Assembly: GCF_024710765.1 (NCBI RefSeq)
Contig: NZ_JANJUE010000107.1
Span: 1-64,000 of the forward strand
Source: Pseudoxanthomonas sp.
GTDB lineage: Bacteria > Pseudomonadota > Gammaproteobacteria > Xanthomonadales > Xanthomonadaceae
Direction: 5' to 3'
Length of the DNA: 64,000 bases
The translations under genes and the position numbers were made by a program. This document shows positions 10,005 to 17,763 of the stretch, in pieces (the stretch's first letter is position 1; each line of letters begins with the position of its first letter). The notes below the pieces were generated by a model. The model saw nothing but the letters and a program-made list of their open reading frames with translations, was not told the origin of the DNA and made no database searches.

Positions 10005-10484
10005 TCAGTTGATGTTCGCCAGCACGTGTTCGGCCGAGGACACCTTGTATTCGCCGGGTGCTTCGACGAACAGGTTGCGGACCACGCCGTCTTCCGCGTA
10101 GAGCGCGAAGCGGCGCGCGCGGATGCCCATGCCGTAGCCGCTGGCGTCCATTTCCAGGCCGAGCGCCTTGACCAGGTCGGCGTTGCCGTCGGCGAGCATC
10201 TGCAGGCCGTCGGGCACATGCTGGGTCTTGCCCCAGGCCTGCATCACGAACGGATCGTTGACCGACACGCAGAACACTTCGATGCCGCGCTTGCGGAAGT
10301 CCTCGAAATGCTGGACGAAGCTGGGCAGGTGCTTTTCGGAGCAGGTCGGGGTGAACGCGCCGGGGACCGCGAACAGCACCACCTTGCGGCCGTCGAACAG
10401 CGCATGGGTATCGACCGTCTCGACGCCTTCACGGATGCGCTTGAGGATGACTTCGGGAACGTGTTCGCCAATCTGGATGGTCAT
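10005..10484 (-). CDS. Peroxiredoxin, Prx5 (redoxin) family
   Basis: This 159-residue thiol peroxidase is of the AhpE/Prx5 type and reduces hydrogen peroxide and organic peroxides. The peroxidatic cysteine is Cys48 in PGAFTPTCSEKHLP, the Prx5 signature, followed by VFCVSVNDPFVM. I chose the ATG at 10484 because it matches the family N-terminus (MTIQIGEHVPEV). The reading frame runs about 94 codons further upstream, but that part resembles no protein. It lies on the same strand as, and just upstream of, the unknown membrane protein. Confidence 0.93.
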   Translation of the reverse strand: MTIQIGEHVPEVILKRIREGVETVDTHALFDGRKVVLFAVPGAFTPTCSEKHLPSFVQHFEDFRKRGIEVFCVSVNDPFVMQAWGKTQHVPDGLQMLADGNADLVKALGLEMDASGYGMGIRARRFALYAEDGVVRNLFVEAPGEYKVSSAEHVLANIN

Positions 10485-10619
10485 GGGTGGGTCCTGGTGG
10501 GGGAAGGCTGAACGGAGTTTAGCCTCCCACGTCGATGCGGGCGTTACGTGCCTGGAAAGATCGGGCCGAAAACGCGGCCGCCCCGGCGGAGAGCGTCCCG
10601 GCACGGGGTATCGAGGTGT

Positions 10620-10651
10620 CCGGACCCGGTCCCGGCAACGGCCGGGTCCGG
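10620..10651. repeat. Perfect 10-bp inverted repeat in prx/cbpA divergent region
   Basis: The arms CCGGACCCGG and CCGGGTCCGG are perfect inverted repeats separated by 12 bases. They sit between the divergently transcribed peroxiredoxin and cbpA genes, about 20 bases upstream of a TAGAAT box that could be the cbpA -10 element. The repeat could be an operator or a 5'-leader hairpin; neither is shown. Confidence 0.5.
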
Positions 10652-10755
10652 CAACCGACGCGGCAGCCGCTAGAATTGCGGCCAAGGCGCCCGCATCGCG
10701 GGCCAATCCGTTTTCCGCCGGGATCGGACCGGCATGGTTTTCCAGTGGAGCCCTG

Positions 10756-11646
10756 ATGCAATTCAAGGATTACTACGCGGTGCTGGGCGTGGAACCCAGC
10801 GCCGGCGACGCCGAGATCAAGACGGCGTACCGGCGGCTGGCACGCAAGTACCACCCCGACGTCAGCAAGGAAGCAGGCGCCGAGGACCAGTTCAAGGCGG
10901 TCAACGAAGCCTACGAGGCGCTGCGCGACCCGCAGAAGCGCGCGGCTTACGATCAGTTGCGCGCGCGTGGCTACCGGCCGGGCGAGGAGTTCCGCCCGCC
11001 GCCGGATTTCGGCCATGGCGGCTACGGCGGCCAGAACTTCGATTTCGACGAGGTCTTCGGCAGCACCGGCAGCGGCGGGGGTGGTTTCAGCGATTTCTTC
11101 GAAGGGCTGTTCGGCCGGCGTGGCCGTGCCGATGGCGCGCAGTCGCGGGGACCGCAGGCGTCGCGTGACTCGCGCGCCAAGCTGGCCGTGCCGCTGCAGG
11201 CCGTCCACGATGGCGGCAGCGTGCGGGTGAACGTCAATGGCCGGCAATTGGAGGTCAAGGTGCCCAAGGGCATCAAGCCGGGGCAGGTGATCCGGTTGGC
11301 CGGGCAGGGCGGCAACGGCGGCAACCTGTTGCTGGAAATCGAATACGCCGCGCACCCGCAGTTCGAAGTGGATGGCCGCAACATCATTTACGTGCTGCCG
11401 GTGGCGCCCTGGCAGGCGGCCCTGGGCGCCTCGATGGCGGTGCCGACGCTGGGCGGCGAGGTCGAGGTGAAGATACCGCCGGATTCGGAAGCCGGCCGCA
11501 AGCTGCGCCTGCGGGGACGCGGTCTGCCGGGCAACCCCGCCGGCGATCAGATCGTGGAACTGGAAATCACCGCCCCGCGCGCCGCCAGCGAGGAGCAACG
11601 GGACGCCTACCGCGACCTGGCCAAGGCCTTCGGCGAAAAACCGTAA
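10756..11646 (+). CDS. cbpA: DnaJ-family co-chaperone, curved-DNA-binding protein type
   Basis: The 296-residue product has an N-terminal J-domain with the HPD motif (KYHPDVSKE), then a Gly/Phe-rich linker and a two-part C-terminal substrate-binding domain. The cysteine-rich zinc-finger of DnaJ is absent, which places it in the CbpA class. It would stimulate the ATPase of DnaK. The start at 10756 follows GGAG by seven bases and gives the usual N-terminus MQFKDYYAVLGV. The longer upstream frame runs through the divergent promoter region and is not coding. The gene ends before an inverted repeat and a bidirectional terminator. Confidence 0.94.
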   Translation: MQFKDYYAVLGVEPSAGDAEIKTAYRRLARKYHPDVSKEAGAEDQFKAVNEAYEALRDPQKRAAYDQLRARGYRPGEEFRPPPDFGHGGYGGQNFDFDEVFGSTGSGGGGFSDFFEGLFGRRGRADGAQSRGPQASRDSRAKLAVPLQAVHDGGSVRVNVNGRQLEVKVPKGIKPGQVIRLAGQGGNGGNLLLEIEYAAHPQFEVDGRNIIYVLPVAPWQAALGASMAVPTLGGEVEVKIPPDSEAGRKLRLRGRGLPGNPAGDQIVELEITAPRAASEEQRDAYRDLAKAFGEKP

Positions 11647-11660
11647 ACGCCTTGCGTAAG

Positions 11661-11718
11661 CGACGTGAGTCGCGATTTGCGATCGTGATTGGCCATCCGG
11701 TAGTCGCGGCTCACGTCG
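11661..11718. repeat. Spaced 15-bp inverted repeat downstream of cbpA
   Basis: CGACGTGAGTCGCGA at 11661-11675 and TCGCGGCTCACGTCG at 11704-11718 are inverted copies with one mismatch, with about 28 bases between them. They lie between the cbpA stop and the shared terminator. This looks like a mobile intergenic palindrome and not a terminator, since no T-tract follows. Confidence 0.55.
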
Positions 11719-11756
11719 ACCCCACCGGATGAAAGCGGATTCACGCATTGCCAAAC

Positions 11757-11786
11757 AAGAAGAGCAGGCCTGGGCCTGCTCTTCTT
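11757..11786. terminator. Bidirectional terminator between cbpA and pilH
   Basis: A perfect 14-bp palindromic stem (AAGAAGAGCAGGCC and its complement) encloses two bases. The A-rich left flank and T-rich right flank let it act on both strands, ending cbpA from the left and pilH from the right. Confidence 0.85.
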
Positions 11787-11804
11787 CATTGCGCTTGAAG
11801 GCGA

Positions 11805-12197
11805 TCAGGCCGCGGGCGGATCCGGCAGTTCCCGCGCGTTGAACACGCGCTCGATGACCTCGGCCAGTTCGTCTTCCGAGAACGGCTTGGTCAGGTAGGC
11901 CTTGGCACCCTGGCGCAGGCCCCACATGCGGTCGGTGTCCTGGTCCTTGGTGGTCACCAGGATCACCGGGATGTGCTTGGTGCTGGCTTCGCGGCTCAGC
12001 GTGCGGGTGGCCTGGAAGCCGTTGAGATTGGGCATGACCACGTCCATCAGCACCATGTCCGGCAGCTCGCGCTTGGCGACTTCCACGCCCGCGGCGCCAT
12101 CTTCGGCGGTGAGGGATTCATGTCCCAGTTTTTCGACGATGCGCTGGATGCCCAGCAACTGCGAAGGTGAATCGTCGACGATCAGAATGCGTGCCAT
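11805..12197 (-). CDS. pilH: Single-domain response regulator, PilH-like
   Basis: This 130-residue receiver-only protein has the acidic pocket DD at residues 8-9, phospho-acceptor Asp52 in VLMDVVMP, the Thr in VTTKDQ and the Lys in LTKP. It closely resembles P. aeruginosa PilH as I remember it (MARILIVDDSP start, GFQATR, VTTKDQ-TD), the CheY-like output of the Chp chemosensory system that controls twitching pili. The start at 12197 gives that N-terminus; the open frame upstream is not family-like. No pilG, pilI, pilJ or chpA is next to it here, so it is an isolated gene. A different CheY-like role cannot be excluded. Confidence 0.82.
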   Translation of the reverse strand: MARILIVDDSPSQLLGIQRIVEKLGHESLTAEDGAAGVEVAKRELPDMVLMDVVMPNLNGFQATRTLSREASTKHIPVILVTTKDQDTDRMWGLRQGAKAYLTKPFSEDELAEVIERVFNARELPDPPAA

Positions 12198-12305
12198 GGA
12201 GTTCCCCGTATTTCCCCAATTGTCCCCGCCCCCGATTGTAGGAGCGGGCCGGTGAGAAAGAAACGGGGGCACGCCCGGACACGCCGTCGGGTCAAGCCCG
12301 ACAGC

Positions 12306-13298
12306 TCAGAAAGTGACCAGGGTACGGCCGAACGAACCACCGGAAAGCATGGTCCGGAACACATCCGGGAGGCCTTCCAGGGTGGTTTCGCGGGTGCAGA
12401 TGGCATCCAGGCGGTCCGGTTTCCAGTCGTCGGCCAAATGCCGCCAGATGTCGTCGCGGATGGCGCGCGCGGTGCCGGCCGAAGCCACGCCGACGAGCGA
12501 TACGCCCCGGATGATGAACGGCATGACCGTCATGTCCAGCTCGGCGGTCGCCGCCAGGCCCGCGCTGGCGACGTTGCCGTAGGGCGCCGTCTGCGCCAGC
12601 AGGCTGGCCAGCATCGGCCCGCCCACGTTGTCCAGCCCGCCGCCGAAGCGCGCCGATTCCATCGGCCTCCCGGCCGCCAGCGCGTCGCGTCCCAGCACTT
12701 CGCTGGCGCCGATCGACTTGAGGAAGTCCGCGTGTTGGGCCTTGCCGCTGATGGCGTGCACCGCATAGCCGGCGCGGCTGAAGATGTTGACCGCCAGGGT
12801 GCCGACGCCGCCGGTGGCGCCGGTGACCGCCAGTGGCCCCAGATCCGGCGTCTGCCGGTTGTCCTGCATGCGGTACAGGGCCAGCGCGGCGGTGAAGCCG
12901 GCGGTGCCCAGGATCATGCTCTCGCGCAGGCTCAAGCCCTTCGGCAGCGGAATGACCCACTTCGCTTCCAGCCGGGCGTATTCGCCGTAGCCGCCATCAC
13001 GGGTTTCGCTGAGCCCGCAGCCGGTCACCAGCACCTCGTCGCCCTCGCGGAACGCCGGATCGGTGGAGGCCACCACATGCCCGGCCACGTCGATGCCACC
13101 CACCAGCGGGAATCGACGCAGGATCTTGCCTTCGCCGGTGCCGGCCAGGGCGTCCTTGAAGTTCACCGAAGAATACGCGGTCTTGATGACCACCTCGCCG
13201 GGGTTCAGATCATCCAGCGAGATCGATTCGATGCCGCTGCGATAGCCGCGGTCGTCGTTGTGGATGCGGAAGGCGTTGAATGTGTTCGGCAAGGTCAT
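12306..13298 (-). CDS. yhdH: YhdH/YhfP-type medium-chain quinone reductase / acrylyl-CoA reductase
   Basis: The 330-residue protein belongs to the MDR (zinc-independent alcohol dehydrogenase-like) superfamily. It has the N-terminal GroES-like fold with SSVNFKDALAGTGEGKI and the Rossmann motif VTGATGGVGTLAV. The match to E. coli YhdH runs end to end, including IDVAGHV, IIGTAGFTA-like and GRTLV. AcuI-type members reduce acryloyl-CoA with NADPH. The true substrate here is unknown. It is a single gene whose stop is about 108 bases from the pilH start on the same strand; no terminator is obvious between them. Confidence 0.88.
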   Translation of the reverse strand: MTLPNTFNAFRIHNDDRGYRSGIESISLDDLNPGEVVIKTAYSSVNFKDALAGTGEGKILRRFPLVGGIDVAGHVVASTDPAFREGDEVLVTGCGLSETRDGGYGEYARLEAKWVIPLPKGLSLRESMILGTAGFTAALALYRMQDNRQTPDLGPLAVTGATGGVGTLAVNIFSRAGYAVHAISGKAQHADFLKSIGASEVLGRDALAAGRPMESARFGGGLDNVGGPMLASLLAQTAPYGNVASAGLAATAELDMTVMPFIIRGVSLVGVASAGTARAIRDDIWRHLADDWKPDRLDAICTRETTLEGLPDVFRTMLSGGSFGRTLVTF

Positions 13299-13332
13299 GG
13301 GGCCGCTCCGGTTGGGGCAAGGCGATGAAGGA

Positions 13333-13629
13333 CTACAGGATATCCGGATAAAGATCCCGCCAATCCGGATTGGAGTCCTCGACGAGGCGGATCTTCCAGA
13401 TCCGTTTCCACGCCTTCAACGCCTTTTCGCGCAGGATCGCAGATTCCATCGTGCCGTGGACCTCGTACCAGACCAAAGTATGGACCTGGTAGCGGCAAGT
13501 GAAACCTTCGACCTGCTCCTGTTTGTGTTGCCAGATGCGACCGGGCAGATGGGAGGTCACGCCGATGTAGAGCGTTCCGCGTGGCCGGCTGGCCAAGAGG
13601 TATACGCAGGGAATCCGTTCCCGGGGCAT
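13333..13629 (-). CDS. Small GIY-YIG domain protein
   Basis: This 98-residue protein consists of one GIY-YIG nuclease-fold domain. The motif pair appears as VYLLAS...LYIGVT at about residues 9-24, followed by Arg in HLPGRIWQHK and a later Glu in ILREKALKAWKR, as in the YhbQ/UPF0213-like stand-alone group. Such proteins are putative nucleases, but their substrate is usually unknown. It lies between the yhdH start (about 34 bases away) and a tandem palindromic repeat array immediately upstream. It may share a transcript with yhdH. The short length is normal for the family. Confidence 0.88.
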   Translation of the reverse strand: MPRERIPCVYLLASRPRGTLYIGVTSHLPGRIWQHKQEQVEGFTCRYQVHTLVWYEVHGTMESAILREKALKAWKRIWKIRLVEDSNPDWRDLYPDIL

Positions 13630-13729
13630 GGCGGTTGGTTTGGGTGGGAGAGTGTCTTCAGCTTTTACGGTGTTGGTAAGGACCGGGGAAGGTGGTCAAT
13701 GGAATGAATTAGCGAGCCGGCAATGGAAG

Positions 13730-14205
13730 CAAAAGGGGACCCAGCCTTCGCCGGGATGACGGGAACCGTTGATTCGTCATTCCAGCGTAGGCAATGGAAT
13801 CCATTGGGGTGTGTCCGCGGGCGGGCTGGCGGCAAAAGAGCCAGATGGGTCCCAGCCTTCGCTGGGACGACGGAAGCACCGGATTCGTCATTCCAGCGCA
13901 GGCTGGAATCCATTGGGTGTGTCCGCGGCCGGGCTGGCGGCAAAAGAGCCAGATGGGTCCCAGCTTTCGCTGGGACGACGGGAACCGTTGATTCGTCATT
14001 CCAGCGCAGGCTGGATTTCATTGGGGCGTGTCCGCGGCCGATCTGGCGGCAAAAGAGCAGATGGGTCCCTGCCTTCGTTGGGACGACGGGAGCACCGGAT
14101 TCGTCATTCCAGCGCAGGCTGGATTCCATTGAGGTGTGTCCGCGGCGGGGACACCGATCGGGCAGCGGAACCCCGGCGTTCGCCAGGACGACGAAAGGCG
14201 GACCC
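13730..14205. repeat. Tandem array of about four 108-111 bp palindromic units
   Basis: Units begin with GATTCGTCATTCCAGCG at 13771, 13882, 13990 and 14098, giving periods of 111, 108 and 108, with a partial unit before and a decayed end after. Each full unit holds two hairpins: TTCCAGC/GCTGGAA (for example 13891-13908) and GTCCCAGC/GCTGGGAC (13957-13976). The bases just before each start alternate between CCGTT and CACCG, so the repeat has a two-unit higher order. Both periods are multiples of three, so long open frames run through on both strands, but the encoded peptides only echo the repeat. This accounts for the 588-base gap between the GIY-YIG and LOG genes, where I see no gene. Confidence 0.9.
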
Positions 14206-14217
14206 CGGGGCGCAACC

Positions 14218-14811
14218 TCAACGCAACGACTTGCGCCGCTTCTCGTCCATCCACTTCGAGGCCTGCGCCGGCTGGTAGGCCTTCATCCATTCGAACATCG
14301 CGCCGATGTCCTCGCCGTGCCATAGGTCTTCGCGCTGATCCGGATGCAGGAAGCGTTCTTCCACCATGCGATCGATCATGCCCATCAGTGGCGCGTAGAA
14401 GCCATCGGCATCCAGAAACGCGCAGGGTTTGTCGCCGATGCCGAGCTGGCGCCAGGTCAGCATCTCGAACATCTCGTCCAGGGTGCCGAAGCCGCCGGGC
14501 AAGGCGACGAAGGCATCGGACAGATCGAACATGCGCTTCTTGCGTTCGTGCATGTTGGCGACGACTTCCAGCCGGGTCACGCCCTTGTGGGCGACTTCCC
14601 AGTTGACCAGTTGCTCGGGAATCACCCCGACCACTTCGCCTCCGGCGGCCAGCACGGCATCGGCGACGATGCCCATCAGGCCGACGTTGCCGCCGCCATA
14701 AACCAGCTGCATGCCCTCACGGGCGATGCGATCACCCAACGCGACCGCGCGTTCGGCGTAGAGGGGCTTGCTGCCGGCGTTGGAGCCGCAATAGACACAG
14801 AGGCTGCGCAT
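14218..14811 (-). CDS. LOG-family protein (TIGR00730 Rossmann-fold)
   Basis: The 197-residue protein carries the LOG signatures GGGNVGLMG and PGGFGTLDEMFE, which bind the nucleotide phosphate in cytokinin-riboside 5'-monophosphate phosphoribohydrolases. Bacterial members cleave nucleoside monophosphates (often AMP-like) or remain unassigned, and older annotation calls them lysine decarboxylases without support. The start at 14811 gives MRSLCVYCGS, the normal family beginning. It lies downstream of lpd on the same strand, but a hairpin terminator and GAATC repeats separate the two. Confidence 0.9.
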   Translation of the reverse strand: MRSLCVYCGSNAGSKPLYAERAVALGDRIAREGMQLVYGGGNVGLMGIVADAVLAAGGEVVGVIPEQLVNWEVAHKGVTRLEVVANMHERKKRMFDLSDAFVALPGGFGTLDEMFEMLTWRQLGIGDKPCAFLDADGFYAPLMGMIDRMVEERFLHPDQREDLWHGEDIGAMFEWMKAYQPAQASKWMDEKRRKSLR

Positions 14812-14943
14812 GGGATTCGTGATTGGGGATTCGGGATTCGTAAAAAGCAAACGCCGAGCAAAGCCCGGCGTCCGCATTGGAATTCGGTCAGGTGGGGGAA
14901 TGCGCTTGGCGAATCCCCAATCCCCCTTCCCGAATCCCGGCTC
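14812..14943. repeat. Inverted pair of GATTCGG-type repeats
   Basis: The word GGGATTCG occurs in tandem at about 14812-14840 and appears inverted at about 14910-14941 (CGAATCCC). The pair brackets the lpd terminator. The same word family recurs at 6678, 16402 and 40322. Confidence 0.6.
14841..14871 (-). terminator. Terminator downstream of lpd
   Basis: Read on the minus strand this is ACGCCGGGC-TTT-GCTCGGCGT followed by TTGCTTTTT. The stem has one mismatch. It lies between the lpd stop and the LOG-family gene. Confidence 0.75.
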
Positions 14944-14946
14944 TCA

Positions 14947-16389
14947 TCAATTGGCCTTGTGGATCGAGCGCTTGTCCACCGCCATGGCGGCGTCGTGGAT
15001 GGCCTCGGACAGGGTCGGGTGGGCGTGGCAGATGCGGGCCAGGTCGTCGGCCGAGCCGTTGAACTCCATCGCCAGCACGCCTTCGTGGACCAGTTCCGAG
15101 ACGCCGACGCCGACCAGATGCAGGCCGAGGATGCGGTCGGTCTCGGCGTGCGCGATGACCTTGACGAAGCCGGCTGGCTCGCCCATCGCGACGGCGCGGG
15201 CGATCGCGGCGAACGGGAAGCTGCCAGTCTTGTACGGGGTGCCTTCGGCCTTGAGCTGTTGCTCGGTCTTGCCGACCCACGCGATCTCCGGCTCGGTGTA
15301 GATGACCCAGGGCACGGTGTCGAGATTGACGTGGCCCGGCAGGCCGGCGATCAGTTCGGCGACCGCGATGCCTTCCTCGAAGCCCTTGTGCGCGAGCATC
15401 GGGCCGCGCACGCAGTCACCGACCGCCCACACGCCGTCGACGCCGGTATGGCAATGCTCGTCGACCTCGATCTGGCCGCGCTCGTTGAGCTTGACGCCGG
15501 TGCCTTCGGCGAGCAGGCCCTTGCTGGCGGCGCGGCGGCCGACGGCGACCAGCAGCTTGTCCACCGTCAGGGTCTTTTCGCCCTCGGCATCGCTGTAGGT
15601 GACCACGACTTCCTTGGTCTTGCCCTTGCCGGTGATCTCGGTCTTGCTGACCTTGGCGCCCAGGCGGATGTCCAGGCCCTGCTTCTTGAACTCGCGTGCG
15701 GCGGTCTTGGCCACTTCGGCGTCGGCGGCGGCGAGGAAGTCGGGCAGGGCCTCGAGGATGGTGACCTCGGCGCCCAGACGCTTCCACACGCTGCCCAGTT
15801 CCAGGCCGATGACGCCCGCGCCGATCACCGCCAACCGCTTGGGCACGGCGGTGAAGTCGAGCGCGCCGACGTTGTCGACGATGTATTCGTTGTCGAACTT
15901 GGCGAACGGCAGTTCGATCGAGTCCGAACCGGCCGCGATCACCACGTTGGTGCCTTTCAGCTCGACTTCGCTGCCGTCATGCTGCTTGACCTTGACCACG
16001 TTGCCCGGCTGCAGCTGGCCGAAGCCGTAGAACGGGGTGATCTTGTTGGCCTTGAACAGCATGGCGATGCCGCCGGTGAACTGCTTGACGATCTTGTCCT
16101 TGCGGCCAACCATCGTGGCGACGTCGATCTTGGCGTCCTTGGTGCTGATGCCGTGTTCGCCGAACAGGTGCTGCAGGTTGTAGAACTGGCGCGAGCTGTC
16201 CAGCAGCGCCTTGGAGGGCACGCAGCCCACCCGCAGGCAGGTGCCGCCCAGGGCGGGCTTGCCATCCTTGCCCAGCGCGGCATCGATGCAGGAGACCATC
16301 ATGCCCAGCTGCGCGGAGCGGTAGGCGGCGTGATAGCCGGCGGGACCGGCACCGATGACGACGACGTCGAATTGTTGTTGTTCGCTCAT
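14947..16389 (-). CDS. lpd: Dihydrolipoyl dehydrogenase (E3)
   Basis: The 480-residue flavoprotein reoxidises dihydrolipoamide on E2 with NAD. The N-terminal FAD motif VVIGAGPAGYHAA is at about residues 10-22. The redox disulfide lies in GGTCLRVGCVPSKALL at about residue 50. The NAD-binding motif is VIGAGVIGLELGSVW, and the C-terminal dimer domain with the catalytic His-Glu pair is complete (HAHPTLSEAIHD). It is the last gene of sucA-sucB-lpd, 103 bases after sucB, and so probably serves as E3 of the 2-oxoglutarate dehydrogenase complex. A separate E3 for pyruvate dehydrogenase may exist elsewhere in the genome. Confidence 0.97.
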   Translation of the reverse strand: MSEQQQFDVVVIGAGPAGYHAAYRSAQLGMMVSCIDAALGKDGKPALGGTCLRVGCVPSKALLDSSRQFYNLQHLFGEHGISTKDAKIDVATMVGRKDKIVKQFTGGIAMLFKANKITPFYGFGQLQPGNVVKVKQHDGSEVELKGTNVVIAAGSDSIELPFAKFDNEYIVDNVGALDFTAVPKRLAVIGAGVIGLELGSVWKRLGAEVTILEALPDFLAAADAEVAKTAAREFKKQGLDIRLGAKVSKTEITGKGKTKEVVVTYSDAEGEKTLTVDKLLVAVGRRAASKGLLAEGTGVKLNERGQIEVDEHCHTGVDGVWAVGDCVRGPMLAHKGFEEGIAVAELIAGLPGHVNLDTVPWVIYTEPEIAWVGKTEQQLKAEGTPYKTGSFPFAAIARAVAMGEPAGFVKVIAHAETDRILGLHLVGVGVSELVHEGVLAMEFNGSADDLARICHAHPTLSEAIHDAAMAVDKRSIHKAN

Positions 16390-16401
16390 GCTTCGCTCAC
16401 A

Positions 16402-16489
16402 CGGGAATGGTGAATTGGGAATGGGGAATCGCAGAAGCGGGATGGAGCGGGGTCTGACGATTCCCGATTCTCCATTCCCGATTCCCGGC
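16402..16489. repeat. GGAATGG/GAATCGG inverted repeat inside the suc operon
   Basis: GGGAATGG...GGGGAATCG at about 16402-16430 and the inverse CGATTCCC...GATTCCC at about 16457-16487 can pair into an imperfect stem. The element fills almost the whole sucB-lpd spacer, so it would be transcribed with the operon. Confidence 0.6.
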
Positions 16490-16491
16490 GC

Positions 16492-17703
16492 TTACATGCC
16501 CAGCAGCATGCGGTGCGGATTTTCCAGCTGGTTCTTGATGTCGACCAGGAACAGCACCGCGTCCTTGCCGTCGATGATGCGGTGATCGTAGGACAGCGCG
16601 ATGTACATCATCGGCGCGGCGACGACCTGGCCGTTCTCGACGATGGCGCGTTCCTTGATCGCGTGCATGCCGAGGATGGCGCTCTGCGGCGGGTTGACGA
16701 TCGGGGTGGACATCAGCGAACCGAAAGTGCCGCCATTGGTGATGGTGAAGGTGCCGCCCTGCAGGTCTTCCAGGCCCAGCTTGCCGTCGCGCGCCTTCTT
16801 GGCGTACTCGGCGATGCCCTTTTCGATGTCGGCGAAGCTCTGGCGCTCGACGTTGCGCAGCACCGGGGTCACCAGGCCCTTGTCGGTGGACACGGCGATC
16901 GAGATGTCGGCGTAGCCGTGATAGATGATGTCGTTGCCGTCGACCGAGGCATTGACCACCGGATGGCGCTGCAGCGCGTTGGCGGCGGCCTTGGCGAAGA
17001 AGCTCATGAAGCCGAGCTTGATGCCGTTGGCCTTCTCGAACGACTCGCCCAGCTCCTTGCGCATGGCCATGACCTTGCCCAGGTTGACTTCGTTGAACGA
17101 GGTCAGCATGGCGATGGAGTTCTTGGACTGCATCAGGCGCTCGGCGATGCGGGCGCGGATGCGGGTCATCGGCACGCGCTCTTCCGGACGGGCGCCGCCG
17201 GACACGCCGGCGGTCTTGCCGCTGGCGTAGTTGACCAGGTCTTCCTTGGTGACCGCGCCGCGACGGCCGGTGCCTTCGACCTGCGACGGATCAATGCCCT
17301 GGGTGACCGCGGTGAAGCGCGCGCCCGGCGGCAGGCTGTCGGCGCCGGCCGGAGCCGGGGCGGCCTTGGCGGCGGGAGCTGGCGCAGCGGCAGCGGCGGG
17401 AGCGGCGGCCTTCGGCGCCTCGGCCTTGGGCGCTTCGGCGGCCGGGGCCGCAGCGGCGGCGACCGCGCCTTCCTCGATGATGGCCAGCAGCTGCTGGCTG
17501 GTCACGGTGTCGCCTTCCTTGAACTTGATTTCCTTGATCACGCCGTCGACCGGCGCCGGGACTTCCAGCACGACCTTGTCGGTTTCCAGATCCAGCAGGT
17601 TCTCGTCGCGCTTGACCGCGTCGCCCGCCTTCTTGTGCCAGGTGGCGATGGTCGCGTCGGAGACGGATTCGGGGAGAACCGGAACTTTGACTTCAGTGGC
17701 CAT
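16492..17703 (-). CDS. sucB: 2-oxoglutarate dehydrogenase E2, dihydrolipoyl succinyltransferase
   Basis: The 403-residue core subunit transfers the succinyl group to CoA. One lipoyl domain occupies about residues 1-78, with the lipoylated Lys in [10 protein letters not shown]. An Ala/Pro-rich linker (about 80-125) follows, then a peripheral subunit-binding domain and the catalytic domain with [13 protein letters not shown], whose His is catalytic. The length matches E. coli SucB. It is preceded by sucA (60-base gap) and followed by lpd in the same direction. Confidence 0.97.
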   Translation of the reverse strand: MATEVKVPVLPESVSDATIATWHKKAGDAVKRDENLLDLETDKVVLEVPAPVDGVIKEIKFKEGDTVTSQQLLAIIEEGAVAAAAAPAAEAPKAEAPKAAAPAAAAAPAPAAKAAPAPAGADSLPPGARFTAVTQGIDPSQVEGTGRRGAVTKEDLVNYASGKTAGVSGGARPEERVPMTRIRARIAERLMQSKNSIAMLTSFNEVNLGKVMAMRKELGESFEKANGIKLGFMSFFAKAAANALQRHPVVNASVDGNDIIYHGYADISIAVSTDKGLVTPVLRNVERQSFADIEKGIAEYAKKARDGKLGLEDLQGGTFTITNGGTFGSLMSTPIVNPPQSAILGMHAIKERAIVENGQVVAAPMMYIALSYDHRIIDGKDAVLFLVDIKNQLENPHRMLLGM

Positions 17704-17763
17704 GGATGGAGGCGTCCTGTTTTTTTGGTGGCGTGCTTTGAAGGGTGGAAGGCGGGTCGACGC

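Noticed and set aside
13665-14325. Long open frames on both strands through the repeat array
   Set aside because: Their peptides repeat the array (period 36-37 residues) and have no family features. The period being a multiple of three explains the open frame.
14218-14811. Lysine decarboxylase annotation for the LOG-family gene
   Set aside because: The PGGFGTLDE motif belongs to phosphoribohydrolases; the decarboxylase name is a historical error.
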